Assembly: GCA_029940475.1 (NCBI GenBank)
Contig: JAPYUT010000030.1
Span: 1 to 47,581, forward strand
Direction: 5' to 3'
From: Verrucomicrobiales bacterium
GTDB taxonomy: Bacteria; Verrucomicrobiota; Verrucomicrobiia; Verrucomicrobiales; DEV007
Length of the DNA: 47,581 nt
Positions 36,373-45,021 of this stretch are shown here, piece after piece (position 1 is the stretch's first letter; each line of letters starts with the position of its first letter). Made by a program: the position numbers and the translations under genes. Under the pieces are notes generated by a model. The model had not been told where the DNA came from. It ran no database searches and was given only the letters and a program-made list of their open reading frames with translations.

Positions 36373-37232
36373 TGCTGCTGCGTGCACGTGAGCGTGAGAT
36401 ACGCTTCCCCCGCCGGCCACTGGTAATGGGGATTGTAAATATCAATGACGACTCGTTCTGCGGCGACGGCAGCCTTGACCCCGGCCAGGCCATGGCACTC
36501 GCCAGGAAACAACTCAACGAGGGAGCGGAAATTATCGATGTGGGTGCAGAAAGTGCACGCACCAACCGTGGCCCGATTTCCGCCGATGAGGAGGTAGCGC
36601 GCCTGCGCCCTTTCATAAAAGCCTTCCCGGCAATAGCAAGCTCGACCGGGATGACGTCCCCGCCACCGCTGCTCTCTGTCAACACCTGGCGAGCGGAAGT
36701 CGTGCGCCAGATCCTGCCCCTTGGCGTTGACCTGTTAAACGACATGGGGGCGCTGCCCGACGCCGCCAATGCCCGGCACTGTGCCGAACACGGCACGGCA
36801 CTGCTGATCATGCACAGCATCGGTCAGCCCAAACAACCACATCCAGGCGAGCATTACGCCGATGTTACCAGGGAGATGAAAGAGTTCTTCATCAGTAAGT
36901 TGCAGTTAGCTGAAAGTGCCGGACTGGAACAGGCGCGGACTGTTCTCGACCCGGGAATCGACTTTGCCAAGGATCGCGACGACAACCTGCTCCTGTTGCG
37001 TGAATTGGAAAGCCTCACTTCCCTTAAGCGGCCGATCCTGCTGCCGGTCTCACGAAAAACGGTAATCGGCGAGGTCTTGGGGCTCGAAAACCCCCTGGAC
37101 CGCGATGCCGGGACCATCGCCTGCGCGGTCACGGGAATGATGCGCGGCGCGGCCATCCTGCGGGTTCATAATGTCGCCGCCACCGTCAATGCCGTGCGCG
37201 TTATTGAGCCGCTGTTAAGTAACCGGAAATGA
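36369..37232 (+). CDS. Dihydropteroate synthase-like protein, divergent
   Basis: 287 residues with the DHPS TIM-barrel skeleton: MGIVNINDDSF (loop 1), NDMGAL (N124), DPGIDFAKDRDDN (D194), VSRK (K230) and LRVHN (R265/H267). Several normally fixed residues differ: the loop 1 proline in TPDSF is replaced (NDDSF); loop 2 GGESTRPG reads GAESARTN, losing the threonine and proline of the p-aminobenzoate/sulfonamide pocket; and SVDT reads SVNT, replacing a pterin-contacting aspartate (D96 in E. coli numbering). It may still make dihydropteroate, or be a paralogue with another pterin or methyl-transfer role. The family is sure; the reaction is not. It overlaps the PHP phosphatase gene by 4 nt. Confidence 0.8.
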   Translation: MMLLRAREREIRFPRRPLVMGIVNINDDSFCGDGSLDPGQAMALARKQLNEGAEIIDVGAESARTNRGPISADEEVARLRPFIKAFPAIASSTGMTSPPPLLSVNTWRAEVVRQILPLGVDLLNDMGALPDAANARHCAEHGTALLIMHSIGQPKQPHPGEHYADVTREMKEFFISKLQLAESAGLEQARTVLDPGIDFAKDRDDNLLLLRELESLTSLKRPILLPVSRKTVIGEVLGLENPLDRDAGTIACAVTGMMRGAAILRVHNVAATVNAVRVIEPLLSNRK

Positions 37233-37242
37233 TAACCAAGGG

Positions 37243-38715
37243 TTAATTTCCCGCGACGGGAACTGCCATTTTTGCGCCGGTAGCCTTCAGCCAGTGATCA
37301 AGGTCGGCGGCAAGTTCCCTGCGCTTGCCCTTCTGCTCAAGGGCAAGGTCTTTACTCTCCGAGAGGTCATCGGCAAGATTAAAGAGCTCCTCTGAGCCGT
37401 CCTCATACCAGCGCAGCAGCTTGTAGTCACCCTTGCGCACGGATGCCGAGGGACGATTGGCGGAGCCGTGGTAATGTGGGTAATGCCAATACAGTGCCCT
37501 GCGCTCAAGGACTCCACCCCTCATCAGCGGGGTCAGGTCCACACCGTCAAGGTGCTGCGCCGGACGCAACGGCAAACCCGCCGCGGTGAGAAGTGTCGGG
37601 TAAAAATCCGTGGTCACTACCGGTACTGATGAGACACTCCCGGGCTTTGTCACTCCCGGCCAGGAAATAATTGTCGGCACCCTCACCCCACCCTCATAGA
37701 GCCAACCCTTGCCGGCACGTAAAGGCAGGCAGGAAGTGGGTGCGCTGCGTTTGCCCGGCAGTGTGCTCAGCCCGCCGTTGTCCGAGGTGAATATCACCAG
37801 CGTATCCCCCTCAAGGCCCAGTTCGCGCACTTTCCCAAGCACCTTGCCAACGCTGCGGTCAACGCTGGCGACCATCCCGGCAAAAGCCGGGTTATTCTGG
37901 GTGATGCGTGTCGTCCCGTATTTTTCCGGGCGCATCCCGACCTTGGCCGGTAACCCGAGTTTGTTCAGCCGGGTTGAATATTGCGCAATGTCCTGCCTGC
38001 GTGCCTGAATCGGCGTATGCACGGAGTAGTGCGCAAGCAGGAGCAGGAAGGGTTTGTCTTTTGATTTCTCGACAAACTTTACCGCCTCATCGGCAAGCAG
38101 GTCAGTCAGGTAAGAACCTTGGCCGGCGTCCTTGAAATCAGGCACATCATGAGGTGCGGGCTTTTTCCCGGGATTCCCCTTTCTGCTGAACGGATAGTGG
38201 TAGGAGCCGGGGGCGCCTGCCCGGTTAACCCCGCGGTGGTAATCAAATCCCTGGGTGCCCGGGTGATCACCGCCTTTTGCCCCGAGGTGCCACTTGCCGA
38301 AATAAGCGGTTGCGTAGCCGGCTTCCCTGAGCACCTCGGCAAAGGTAAGCTCAGCCTGCGGCAGGGCGCTCACATTTACCGGTGTCAACAATGCATTGCG
38401 CTTCTGGGTTGCACCGATCCAGTCGGTAATTCCCAGCCGTACCGGGAACTTCCCGCTCATCAGGGCCGCTCGGGTCGGCGAACAAACCGGACAGGCTGCA
38501 TAGCCGTCAGTAAAGCGCATTCCGCTGCGCGCCAGGGCATCAATATTCGGTGTCTGGTGATATCGGCTGCCGTAACAGCCAAGATCCGCCCAGCCAAGGT
38601 CATCAATAAAGAAGAAGACAATGTTCGGCTTGCGTGCCTCACAAACCGCAACTGAAGAAAATACAATGGCGGCCGCAAAAAAAACGGCTGTAATCTTGCC
38701 GGACATCAAGCCCAT
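37243..38715 (-). CDS. Exported arylsulfatase-type sulfatase
   Basis: 490 residues with a signal peptide (1-~27, ending CEARKPNIV). The active-site signature is C78-S-P-T-R82; C78 would be converted to formylglycine by an anaerobic or FGE-type maturase encoded elsewhere. Metal ligands are the FFIDDLGW aspartates and the later FTSDNGG. It should hydrolyse sulfate esters, probably of a sulfated polysaccharide, in the periplasm or outside the cell. The ATG lies 7 nt after the rpmB stop, so the gene may be read from the ribosomal promoter. The folP-like gene converges on it, 10 bp away. Confidence 0.92.
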   Translation of the reverse strand: MGLMSGKITAVFFAAAIVFSSVAVCEARKPNIVFFFIDDLGWADLGCYGSRYHQTPNIDALARSGMRFTDGYAACPVCSPTRAALMSGKFPVRLGITDWIGATQKRNALLTPVNVSALPQAELTFAEVLREAGYATAYFGKWHLGAKGGDHPGTQGFDYHRGVNRAGAPGSYHYPFSRKGNPGKKPAPHDVPDFKDAGQGSYLTDLLADEAVKFVEKSKDKPFLLLLAHYSVHTPIQARRQDIAQYSTRLNKLGLPAKVGMRPEKYGTTRITQNNPAFAGMVASVDRSVGKVLGKVRELGLEGDTLVIFTSDNGGLSTLPGKRSAPTSCLPLRAGKGWLYEGGVRVPTIISWPGVTKPGSVSSVPVVTTDFYPTLLTAAGLPLRPAQHLDGVDLTPLMRGGVLERRALYWHYPHYHGSANRPSASVRKGDYKLLRWYEDGSEELFNLADDLSESKDLALEQKGKRRELAADLDHWLKATGAKMAVPVAGN

Positions 38716-38722
38716 TGGCGTT

Positions 38723-38989
38723 TTACTTGATGAGACCGGCTTTCTTGAGCGTCACGTATGCGCCGTTCTTGCCGATTGTCTTGAGCGCCCGGGCAGTCAG
38801 TTTGACCTTGATAAAACGGTTCAGCTCAGGCACCCAGATACGCTTGTTGCGCAGGTTGGGCTCCACGTTACGCTTGACCACCTTGGTAACGTGACGACCG
38901 ATGCCGCCCTTTTTCTTGGCCAGGCCACTACGGTGAATCCTGCTTCCGCGGCGGACGTGGGCTCCGGTAATTTCACAAATTTTGGCCAT
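38723..38989 (-). CDS. rpmB: Large-subunit ribosomal protein bL28
   Basis: An 88-residue 50S protein starting MAKICEITGAHVRRGSRIHRSG, with the conserved NLRNKRIWVPE and VKLTARALKTIGKNG segments. The Gly-His-rich zinc version is not present; only one cysteine occurs. The usual partner rpmG is not next to it; instead a sulfatase gene follows after 7 nt on the same strand. The promoter should lie in the 131 bp shared with divergent lysA. Confidence 0.97.
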   Translation of the reverse strand: MAKICEITGAHVRRGSRIHRSGLAKKKGGIGRHVTKVVKRNVEPNLRNKRIWVPELNRFIKVKLTARALKTIGKNGAYVTLKKAGLIK

Positions 38990-39120
38990 GACGTATCGTA
39001 GGTCGAGAATTTAATGGGGCGCGCAGGATAGGCTTAATCAACGACAGGTCAAGGATTTTAAGGCGATTAACCCCCTCTACAGCTTGATTCCATCCCCTCG
39101 GGCGACTAGGGATTTCATCA

Positions 39121-40410
39121 ATGCATTCCTTTCACTACCGCGATGGATCTCTCCACTGTGAAGATGTGGACCTCTCCCTGCTGGCCAGTGAGCATGAAAC
39201 ACCCCTCTACGTCTACTCAGCGGCAACAATTCGCGATCATTTCCGCCGCCTGAGTTCCACGCTGTCCGGATTGGATCATCACATCGCCTACGCAGTCAAG
39301 GCAAACTCCAATCTCTCCATACTCAAACTCCTGGCCGGAGAAGGCGCGGGCTTTGACATCGTTTCCGGAGGCGAATTATTCCGCGTCCTGCATGCGGGCG
39401 GCACGGCGGACGGTTGCACCTTTGCCGGGGTTGGCAAGACCCGTGCGGAAATCGAGTATGCACTGGCCGAGGGCATCTACTGCTTCAACGCCGAGAGCGA
39501 AGCCGAGCTCCGTTTTATTGACCGGGTGGCCGGTGAACTCGGGAAAGTTGCCCCCGTTGCATTGCGCGTAAATCCCAATGTCGATGCCAGGACCCACAAA
39601 TACATATCCACAGGAAAGAGTGACAACAAGTTCGGTGTCGACTTTGATGACATTGAAGGCATTTATTCTCGCGCAGGCAAAGAGTTGCAGAATATCAAAT
39701 TACGCGGCCTGCAGATGCACATCGGCTCACAGTTGACCAGTGTGCAGCCATTTGTCGAAGCCGTCGAAAAAGTCACCCCGCTGGCGGCAAGGCTCAAGGA
39801 TGAGCACGATATCGAATTCTTCAGCATCGGCGGCGGTATCGGCATCATCTATGAAGACGCCCTGGCCAGTGGCAGCAACGACTGGTGGGACGGGAAATCC
39901 GGAGAGGAAAAGCCGCTTTCCCTCGAGCAATATGCGGCTGCAATTGTTCCGGTTTTGAAACCACTCGGCCTGAAGATCCTGCTCGAGCCCGGGCGCATGA
40001 TTGTCGGCAACGCCGGGGTCCTGCTCAGCCGGGTGCTCTACAAGAAACAGGGCGGGGCAAAGGTTTTTGCCGTCGTTGACGCCGGCATGGGGGACCTCAT
40101 CCGCCCGGCCCTCTACCAGGGGCACCATGACATCACGCCGGTATCCCAATCCGGAGGGAAATCAGAAACAGTTGATGTCGTGGGCCCGATTTGTGAAAGC
40201 GGTGACTTCTTCGCCCAGGATCGCGAGTTGCCCATACTTGAAGAAGGTGACTTAATCGCATTACTTAGTGCCGGTGCCTACGGTTTCGTGATGGCTTCCA
40301 ATTACAACTCCCGCCCCTTCCCTGCCGAGGTCCTCATTGAGGGCTCAAAAGCCAGGCTTATTCGCAGGCGGCAGGACTTTAACGACCTGATCGCCGGCGA
40401 AGAGCTTTGA
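39121..40410 (+). CDS. lysA: Diaminopimelate decarboxylase
   Basis: A 429-residue fold-type III PLP enzyme, making L-lysine from meso-diaminopimelate. PLP attaches to K60 in IAYAVKANSN. The HIGSQL, GGGIGI, LEPGRMIV and CESGD (active-site cysteine across the dimer) motifs are all present, so it is complete. A TTGATT/TAGGGA pair with 17-bp spacing (39084-39112) would put the transcript start next to the ATG, which might make the mRNA leaderless, but the -10 box is weak. No Shine-Dalgarno is seen. A small exported-protein gene follows after 37 bp on the same strand. Confidence 0.95.
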   Translation: MHSFHYRDGSLHCEDVDLSLLASEHETPLYVYSAATIRDHFRRLSSTLSGLDHHIAYAVKANSNLSILKLLAGEGAGFDIVSGGELFRVLHAGGTADGCTFAGVGKTRAEIEYALAEGIYCFNAESEAELRFIDRVAGELGKVAPVALRVNPNVDARTHKYISTGKSDNKFGVDFDDIEGIYSRAGKELQNIKLRGLQMHIGSQLTSVQPFVEAVEKVTPLAARLKDEHDIEFFSIGGGIGIIYEDALASGSNDWWDGKSGEEKPLSLEQYAAAIVPVLKPLGLKILLEPGRMIVGNAGVLLSRVLYKKQGGAKVFAVVDAGMGDLIRPALYQGHHDITPVSQSGGKSETVDVVGPICESGDFFAQDRELPILEEGDLIALLSAGAYGFVMASNYNSRPFPAEVLIEGSKARLIRRRQDFNDLIAGEEL

Positions 40411-40447
40411 TGTAAAGGATCTCCACCCCCCTGTAATCACAATTTTC

Positions 40448-41209
40448 ATGATGCCCGTTCATCCCGGAAAACCAATCACGATGATAGTCGCAATGCTGTT
40501 TTTTTGCGTGGTAGTTGCTGAGGGTAAAGGTTCATTTTTCAAGAGGTCCTCCAAGGACAAGGACGAAATTAAAGCCGCAGGGGAATTTATCATTGTCAGT
40601 GGCGGCCCGGCATTAAGAAAATGGGAAGATCTTCGCCAGGAAATAGAACAACACGACCGCTGGTGGGGAAACTTCATCCGCGCAGCACGTGCACGCATCC
40701 AGGAACTGCAAAAACGGCACGGCCGTGATTACCCGATTACCTGGCTTGTTTACCGCCCCGGCTACGTATCACGTGCCGACGAGGACGGCCAACCGCTGAT
40801 CTCATGGATCGAATCAGTGCGTGACAAATACAAGGTCAAGCTCATCTGGCTGAACACCGGAATGGACATCATAAACCACATCAACACCGGTGGGGATCGC
40901 CGGCAAAAAAAAATCATCGGTTTCGAGTATTACGGACACTCCAACCAGCACGCCTTCATGATGGACTACAGTAACGATATAATGGGTGCCTCTACAGCCT
41001 GGTTGCACGAGAAAGACCTGCAGAAAATCCGGCCTGCCGTCTTCTCGCGCCGCGCAAAATGCCGCAGCTACGGATGCAAGACCGGGGAAAGCATGTCCGC
41101 AAACTGGCGGGCTGCAACCGGTGTCCGCATGTGGGGGGCAAAGGGAAAAACCGACTATTCCAACCCCCTGAAACCCACCCTCTCACCCGGTGGATCCTGG
41201 AAGCGCTAG
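40448..41209 (+). CDS. Small exported protein of unknown function
   Basis: 253 residues with an N-terminal hydrophobic segment (12-26, MIVAMLFFCVVVAEG) acting as signal peptide; ATG 40481 at its start is an alternative to 40448. The mature part begins with a basic linker, then a segment with the motif GGPALRKWEDLRQEIEQHD and a central alpha/beta portion (ITWLVYRPGYVSRA, KLIWLNTGMDIINHIN, IIGFEYYGHSNQHAF). The GFEYYGHSNQHAF strand with neighbouring CRSYGCKTGES could be a hydrolase-like core, but I recognise no family. An A9 run (40905-40913) lies in frame within the Q-K-K-I codons. The stop is 14 bp before the bioB frame. Confidence 0.75.
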   Translation: MMPVHPGKPITMIVAMLFFCVVVAEGKGSFFKRSSKDKDEIKAAGEFIIVSGGPALRKWEDLRQEIEQHDRWWGNFIRAARARIQELQKRHGRDYPITWLVYRPGYVSRADEDGQPLISWIESVRDKYKVKLIWLNTGMDIINHINTGGDRRQKKIIGFEYYGHSNQHAFMMDYSNDIMGASTAWLHEKDLQKIRPAVFSRRAKCRSYGCKTGESMSANWRAATGVRMWGAKGKTDYSNPLKPTLSPGGSWKR

Positions 41210-41223
41210 GATGTTGTTGATCT

Positions 41224-42264
41224 GTGCTTTCCAATGATCAATTTCTCACGCATAGTAACTGCCATCCCGTGAACTTCCAGGAACTCAAAAGCCTCTACCA
41301 GCTGCCCTTCTTCGCGCTTCTCAAGAAAGCCCGGGAAGTTCACGAGACACACTGGCCGGAGAATGAAATCCAGCTCTGCACCCTGCTCTCGATCAAGACC
41401 GGAGGCTGCAGTGAGGACTGCTCCTACTGTGCGCAGAGCGCACGTTACGACAGTGGTATTGATGCTGAAAAACTGATGCCGGAATGCGACATCCTTGAGC
41501 GCGCACGGGCAGCCCGCGACAACGGCTCAACGCGCTTCTGCATGGGAGCCGCATGGAAAGGTGTACGCTGCGGGACCAAGCGGTTCGACGAGGTTCTCAG
41601 TATTGTCGGCAAGGTATCCGAACTGGGGATGGAGGTTTGCACCACGCTAGGCGAACTGGGACCGGAGGAAGCACTGCAGTTGAAAAAAGCCGGCGTTACC
41701 GCCTACAACCACAATATCGATACCTCACCCGAACATTACGCGAACATCGTTTCCACGCACAGCTTTCAGGATCGCCTGGATACCATTCGCAATGTGCAGG
41801 ATGCCGGGATGTCGGTCTGTTGCGGCGGCATCCTCGGCCTCGGCGAGACCACCGATGACCGGTTGCGCATGCTGGAGGTATTGGCGGGATTTAACCCTGC
41901 CCCGGAGAGTATCCCGATTAACAAGCTGATGCCCATGCCCGGCACCCCGCTTGAGGGAGCCGATCCGGTTGATACCTTTGACGTTGCCAGGACCATCGCC
42001 TGTGCTCGCATTGCCGTGCCCGGCGCAAAGGTCCGCCTCTCCGCCGGGCGCACCGAGCTCAGTGAAGAGGCCCAAGCCCTGTGTTTCTTCGCCGGCGCAA
42101 ACTCAATATTTTACGGCGATAAGCTGCTCACCGCCGCCAATCCTCAAACACAACAGGATCTGCGCCTGCTTGAAAAGCTAGGCATGCGCACACAGGCACC
42201 GAACCGCCAACTGGCAGCACCTCCAGTCGAAGTCCAACGCCCACTTGCCCCGAACCCCGCCTAG
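41224..42264 (+). CDS. bioB: Biotin synthase
   Basis: A 346-residue radical SAM enzyme inserting sulfur into dethiobiotin. The [4Fe-4S] ligands are C62, C66 and C69 (CSEDCSYC). NHNIDTS and the SAGRTELSEE strand, with the arginine that binds the [2Fe-2S] cluster, are conserved. The frame begins at a GTG (41224); a later GTG at 41272 would still leave all motifs, so the exact start is open. The last ~25 residues are low in complexity and proline-rich. No other bio gene is nearby, and an exported-protein frame overlaps its 3' end. Confidence 0.96.
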   Translation: MLSNDQFLTHSNCHPVNFQELKSLYQLPFFALLKKAREVHETHWPENEIQLCTLLSIKTGGCSEDCSYCAQSARYDSGIDAEKLMPECDILERARAARDNGSTRFCMGAAWKGVRCGTKRFDEVLSIVGKVSELGMEVCTTLGELGPEEALQLKKAGVTAYNHNIDTSPEHYANIVSTHSFQDRLDTIRNVQDAGMSVCCGGILGLGETTDDRLRMLEVLAGFNPAPESIPINKLMPMPGTPLEGADPVDTFDVARTIACARIAVPGAKVRLSAGRTELSEEAQALCFFAGANSIFYGDKLLTAANPQTQQDLRLLEKLGMRTQAPNRQLAAPPVEVQRPLAPNPA

Positions 42265-42322
42265 GCTCACCTGCCCGGGCAAGCACACCTTTTGCAGGTC
42301 AACTGCTGAAACCAGCCGATCC

Positions 42323-43150
42323 ATGAAAAACAGGCTTATCTTGCTGCCGGCCATTATTCTGGTCACGTTCGCAAGCGGCGAACACACAGCAGCACAATCA
42401 CAACCCTCCGCTGGGAGTAGCCTACCGCGCACCTACGCACCCACCCGCCCCAGGACAACAGCACCAATTTACCCCTGGCACAGGAATATCACCGCCACGA
42501 TCTTCTGGGTTGGCGAAAAATCCTCTGCCGCCAACCCGCGCCACAATATTGCCAGTTCCTGGGATACCAAGTGGATGCAGAACTACGGTGGTTACGACGA
42601 CCCGAATCCCGCCAAGCGCTCAGCTGACTTTCGTCCGAAAAAATTCATCCCAGGACTCAACCCATTCTATGTCGCGCTGCCCTACAATGACCGGATCAAC
42701 TGGGCAAAAACCAAGACCAGTGCCAGACGCGTCATCCCCTGGTTTCATCGCACCTTTGAACGCGAGGGTAAAACCGTCTGCAACATGCGATGGGTCGCAA
42801 TCCACTCTCGCGGCAGGATCTGCTATGCGCAGTGGTCTGATGTCGGGCCATTCGAGACCGACGACTGGAAGTATGTGTTTGGTGGCGCACGGCCAAAGAC
42901 CACTCAAAACGGTGGCGCGGGCATTGACCTGTCCCCGGCCGTGCGCGATTACCTCGGGATTGCCGGCGGCAGCGGTAAGTGTGACTGGCGGTTTGTGGAG
43001 CTGCATGAGATTCCCTATGGTCCCTGGCGCAAATACGGCAGGAACAATCATTTCATCCACATGGCTGCCAACCTTGACAGGGCAAAGCGCGAGGAGATTG
43101 AATTGCTGAAGAAGGCCCGGGAAGAATGGTTGAAGCGCCGGGGGCTGTAA
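42323..43150 (+). CDS. Exported protein with probable barwin/RlpA-like beta-barrel core
   Basis: From ATG 42323 the product is 275 residues with a signal peptide (MKNRLILLPAIILVTFASG). The open frame reaches back to 42245, overlapping bioB, but those 26 residues look non-coding. The mature part contains WHRNITATIFWVGE, DVGPFETDDWKY and GAGIDLSPAVRDYLG...WRFV, a strand-turn-strand arrangement like the double-psi beta-barrel of barwin/RlpA proteins, which act on peptidoglycan or glycans. Trp, Tyr and Asn content is high. The C-terminus ends in a charged helix. The barrel assignment is an inference from pattern. Confidence 0.75.
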   Translation: MKNRLILLPAIILVTFASGEHTAAQSQPSAGSSLPRTYAPTRPRTTAPIYPWHRNITATIFWVGEKSSAANPRHNIASSWDTKWMQNYGGYDDPNPAKRSADFRPKKFIPGLNPFYVALPYNDRINWAKTKTSARRVIPWFHRTFEREGKTVCNMRWVAIHSRGRICYAQWSDVGPFETDDWKYVFGGARPKTTQNGGAGIDLSPAVRDYLGIAGGSGKCDWRFVELHEIPYGPWRKYGRNNHFIHMAANLDRAKREEIELLKKAREEWLKRRGL

Positions 43151-43498
43151 CGGGCATCAACCCGCATGCCATTGCCTCCGGCTCGAAAAAGAAAAAAGGC
43201 AATTTCCTGTTTGTTCTTCACGCGGCAGGAAAATTCTCGGTCTCCGGGGAGACAGCTGTGTTTCGCACCTCCCTGTCTCAATGCATAAAATCCGCAGTCG
43301 GCACAATGCCAATAAACAGGGACTAAGGTCCGTCCAAATCAGGCCACGATAAACATTTACTGTGATTTCTCTTTTTTTGTTTTTTGTATGGCAGGAGAGT
43401 GGAAAAACCCCCATATTCGCCGAACTTAACAGAAAACAGACCTCGTGATTTTTCTTCATGTGGCATGAGAAAAACACATAAACAAAAATATTTATCCT
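43151..43498. promoter_or_regulatory. Intergenic leader before the Gfo/Idh oxidoreductase gene
   Basis: About 350 bp without a convincing gene (the 66-codon plus frame at 43126-43326 is not gene-like). It holds a small hairpin GTCTC-CGGG-GAGAC (43240-43253), T-rich runs near 43371-43385 and a strongly A-rich stretch just before the start codon. A long AT-rich leader of this kind suggests a regulated or structured 5' UTR, but no specific element can be named. Confidence 0.35.
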
Positions 43499-44884
43499 AT
43501 GTCTAAACAACTGACCCGTCGCAAATTTATTAAGTCAGCCGCCGTAGCCGGGGCCGCCTCGACCCTGGGGATGCCCGCGATCGTCCGCGCGCAGAACCAG
43601 AACAGCAAACTTCAAGTTGGCTTTGTGGCCACCGGCGGCAGGGCCGGGGCACATGTCGGCTTTACCCACGGCGCACGCGATAAATACGGCCTGCAGTGCG
43701 TTGCTTTCGCTGAGGTTGACAAGAACAGCTGGAAGAATGTCCACAGGCACAACGAGTGGAAAGGCGCCAAGGGCTACACCGACTGGCGCGAGATGTTCCA
43801 GAAGCACACCAAGGAGCTCGATGTCGTTTTCGTGGCCACCCCGGACCACAGCCATTACGGCCCCTCCATGACCGCCATCAGCAACGGTATCCACTGCTAC
43901 ACCGAGAAACCCCTGGCGTGGTCGGTGCGTGAGGCACAAAACCTGACCAAGGCCTATGAGAAGAACACCAGTGTTGTCACCCAGATGGGCAACCAGGGAC
44001 ACGCCGGTAACGGCTGGCGCCTGGCTTACGAATTCGTCAAGGCCGGTGCAGTAGGTGACATCAAGGAGTTTCATACATGGACCAACCGCCCGGTCTGGCC
44101 ACAGGGTGGTGGCAATCCGAAGAAAGTCGACGATGTGCCTGGCCACCTTGACTGGGATTCCTGGATTGGGCCCGCTCCAATGCGCCACTATACGAATGGT
44201 GTTTACCCCTTTAAGTGGCGCGGTTTCCTTGACTTCGGTTCCGGTGCACTCGGCGACATGGCCTGCCACACCACGGATGGTATCTACTCAATCATGCGGC
44301 CCGGTTACGCATCTTCCGCCGAGCCACTCATGATGACCGGCCCCTGCAAGGGCCAGTTCCCCGCCGGGATGACCCTGAAAGTGGATTACCGGGCGACCAA
44401 GGAGCTGCCCGCATTTACCACCTACTGGTATGAGGGAAAGAAAAAGAACGGCCAGGACAACATGCCGGAAACCCCTGAGGAGTTGAAATCAGAAGGGCGT
44501 AAACTGCCGCGCACCGGTAACCTCATTATCGGCACCAAGGGCAAGATGCTGGTCACCGGGGACTACTGGAACAGCCCGCGGATCATTCCCGAAAGCCGCC
44601 AGCGGGAATTCGGCAAGCCCAAGCAGCTTCTCGAGCGCTCGCCGGGACACCATGATGAGTTCATCATTGCCTGCCGCGGTGACAAGCCACGGGAATTCAG
44701 CCAGTCAAACTTCAGCTACTCCGGCTTCATGACCGCAAACATCCAGTTGGGCAACCTCTGCGCCCGCGCGGGCAAGAAGATCGAGCTGAACAAGGAAGGA
44801 GTGATCACCAGTGATCCCTCAATCAACAAGCTCGCATGGCGTGTGCCGCGCAAGGGCTGGGACGCACTGAAGACGAACATCTAA
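43499..44884 (+). CDS. Gfo/Idh/MocA family oxidoreductase, Tat-exported
   Basis: 461 residues with a twin-arginine signal (LTRRKFIKSAAVAGA, cleavage near AQ). The Rossmann nucleotide-binding loop is GFVATGGRAG, followed by FVATPDHSHY and the diagnostic E136-K137-P138. The C-terminal beta domain is present. Such enzymes oxidise or epimerise sugars and related polyols with NAD(P); Tat export implies the cofactor is carried in tightly bound. It ends in a strong terminator and converges on the DUF2207-like gene. The substrate is unknown. The length is normal for the exported verrucomicrobial and planctomycetal group. Confidence 0.93.
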   Translation: MSKQLTRRKFIKSAAVAGAASTLGMPAIVRAQNQNSKLQVGFVATGGRAGAHVGFTHGARDKYGLQCVAFAEVDKNSWKNVHRHNEWKGAKGYTDWREMFQKHTKELDVVFVATPDHSHYGPSMTAISNGIHCYTEKPLAWSVREAQNLTKAYEKNTSVVTQMGNQGHAGNGWRLAYEFVKAGAVGDIKEFHTWTNRPVWPQGGGNPKKVDDVPGHLDWDSWIGPAPMRHYTNGVYPFKWRGFLDFGSGALGDMACHTTDGIYSIMRPGYASSAEPLMMTGPCKGQFPAGMTLKVDYRATKELPAFTTYWYEGKKKNGQDNMPETPEELKSEGRKLPRTGNLIIGTKGKMLVTGDYWNSPRIIPESRQREFGKPKQLLERSPGHHDEFIIACRGDKPREFSQSNFSYSGFMTANIQLGNLCARAGKKIELNKEGVITSDPSINKLAWRVPRKGWDALKTNI

Positions 44885-44885
44885 C

Positions 44886-44935
44886 TTTTTCCTTTAGGAA
44901 AAATCAACCGGCACGCGCTTACGCGCGTGCCGGTT
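44886..44935. repeat. Two consecutive palindromes after the oxidoreductase gene
   Basis: TTTTTCCTTTAGGAAAAA (44886-44903) and AACCGGCACGCGC-TTAC-GCGCGTGCCGGTT (44906-44935, a perfect 13-bp stem) lie directly before the main terminator. The second is as stable as a terminator stem but is followed by AAAAC rather than a T run. They may protect the mRNA 3' end, or act as a terminator in the opposite orientation. Confidence 0.6.
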
Positions 44936-44937
44936 AA

Positions 44938-44974
44938 AACAAAACGCCCGGGTCACTGACCCGGGCGTTTTGTT
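44938..44974. terminator. Bidirectional rho-independent terminator
   Basis: A perfect 17-bp inverted repeat from AACAAAACGCCCGGGTC to GACCCGGGCGTTTTGTT with a 3-nt loop (ACT). GC-rich near the loop and flanked by A/T on both sides, it gives GTTTTGTT after the stem on either strand. It sits between convergent genes and should stop transcripts from both the oxidoreductase and the DUF2207-like gene. Confidence 0.85.
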
Positions 44975-45021
44975 TGGCAGCTGAGCCCCTCCGCTACATC
45001 AATCCCTTATCAAGCTCATCC

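Noticed and set aside
39084..39112. Promoter giving a leaderless lysA mRNA
   Set aside because: Spacing is right (17 bp) but the -10 box TAGGGA is a poor match; kept only as a remark under lysA.
40905..40913. A9 run in the 253-residue exported protein as a frameshift site
   Set aside because: The frame is intact and coherent on both sides and no alternative product is apparent, so slippage would only matter if shown experimentally.
43535..44269. 244-codon minus-strand frame
   Set aside because: Antisense to the Gfo/Idh oxidoreductase, which carries all family motifs.
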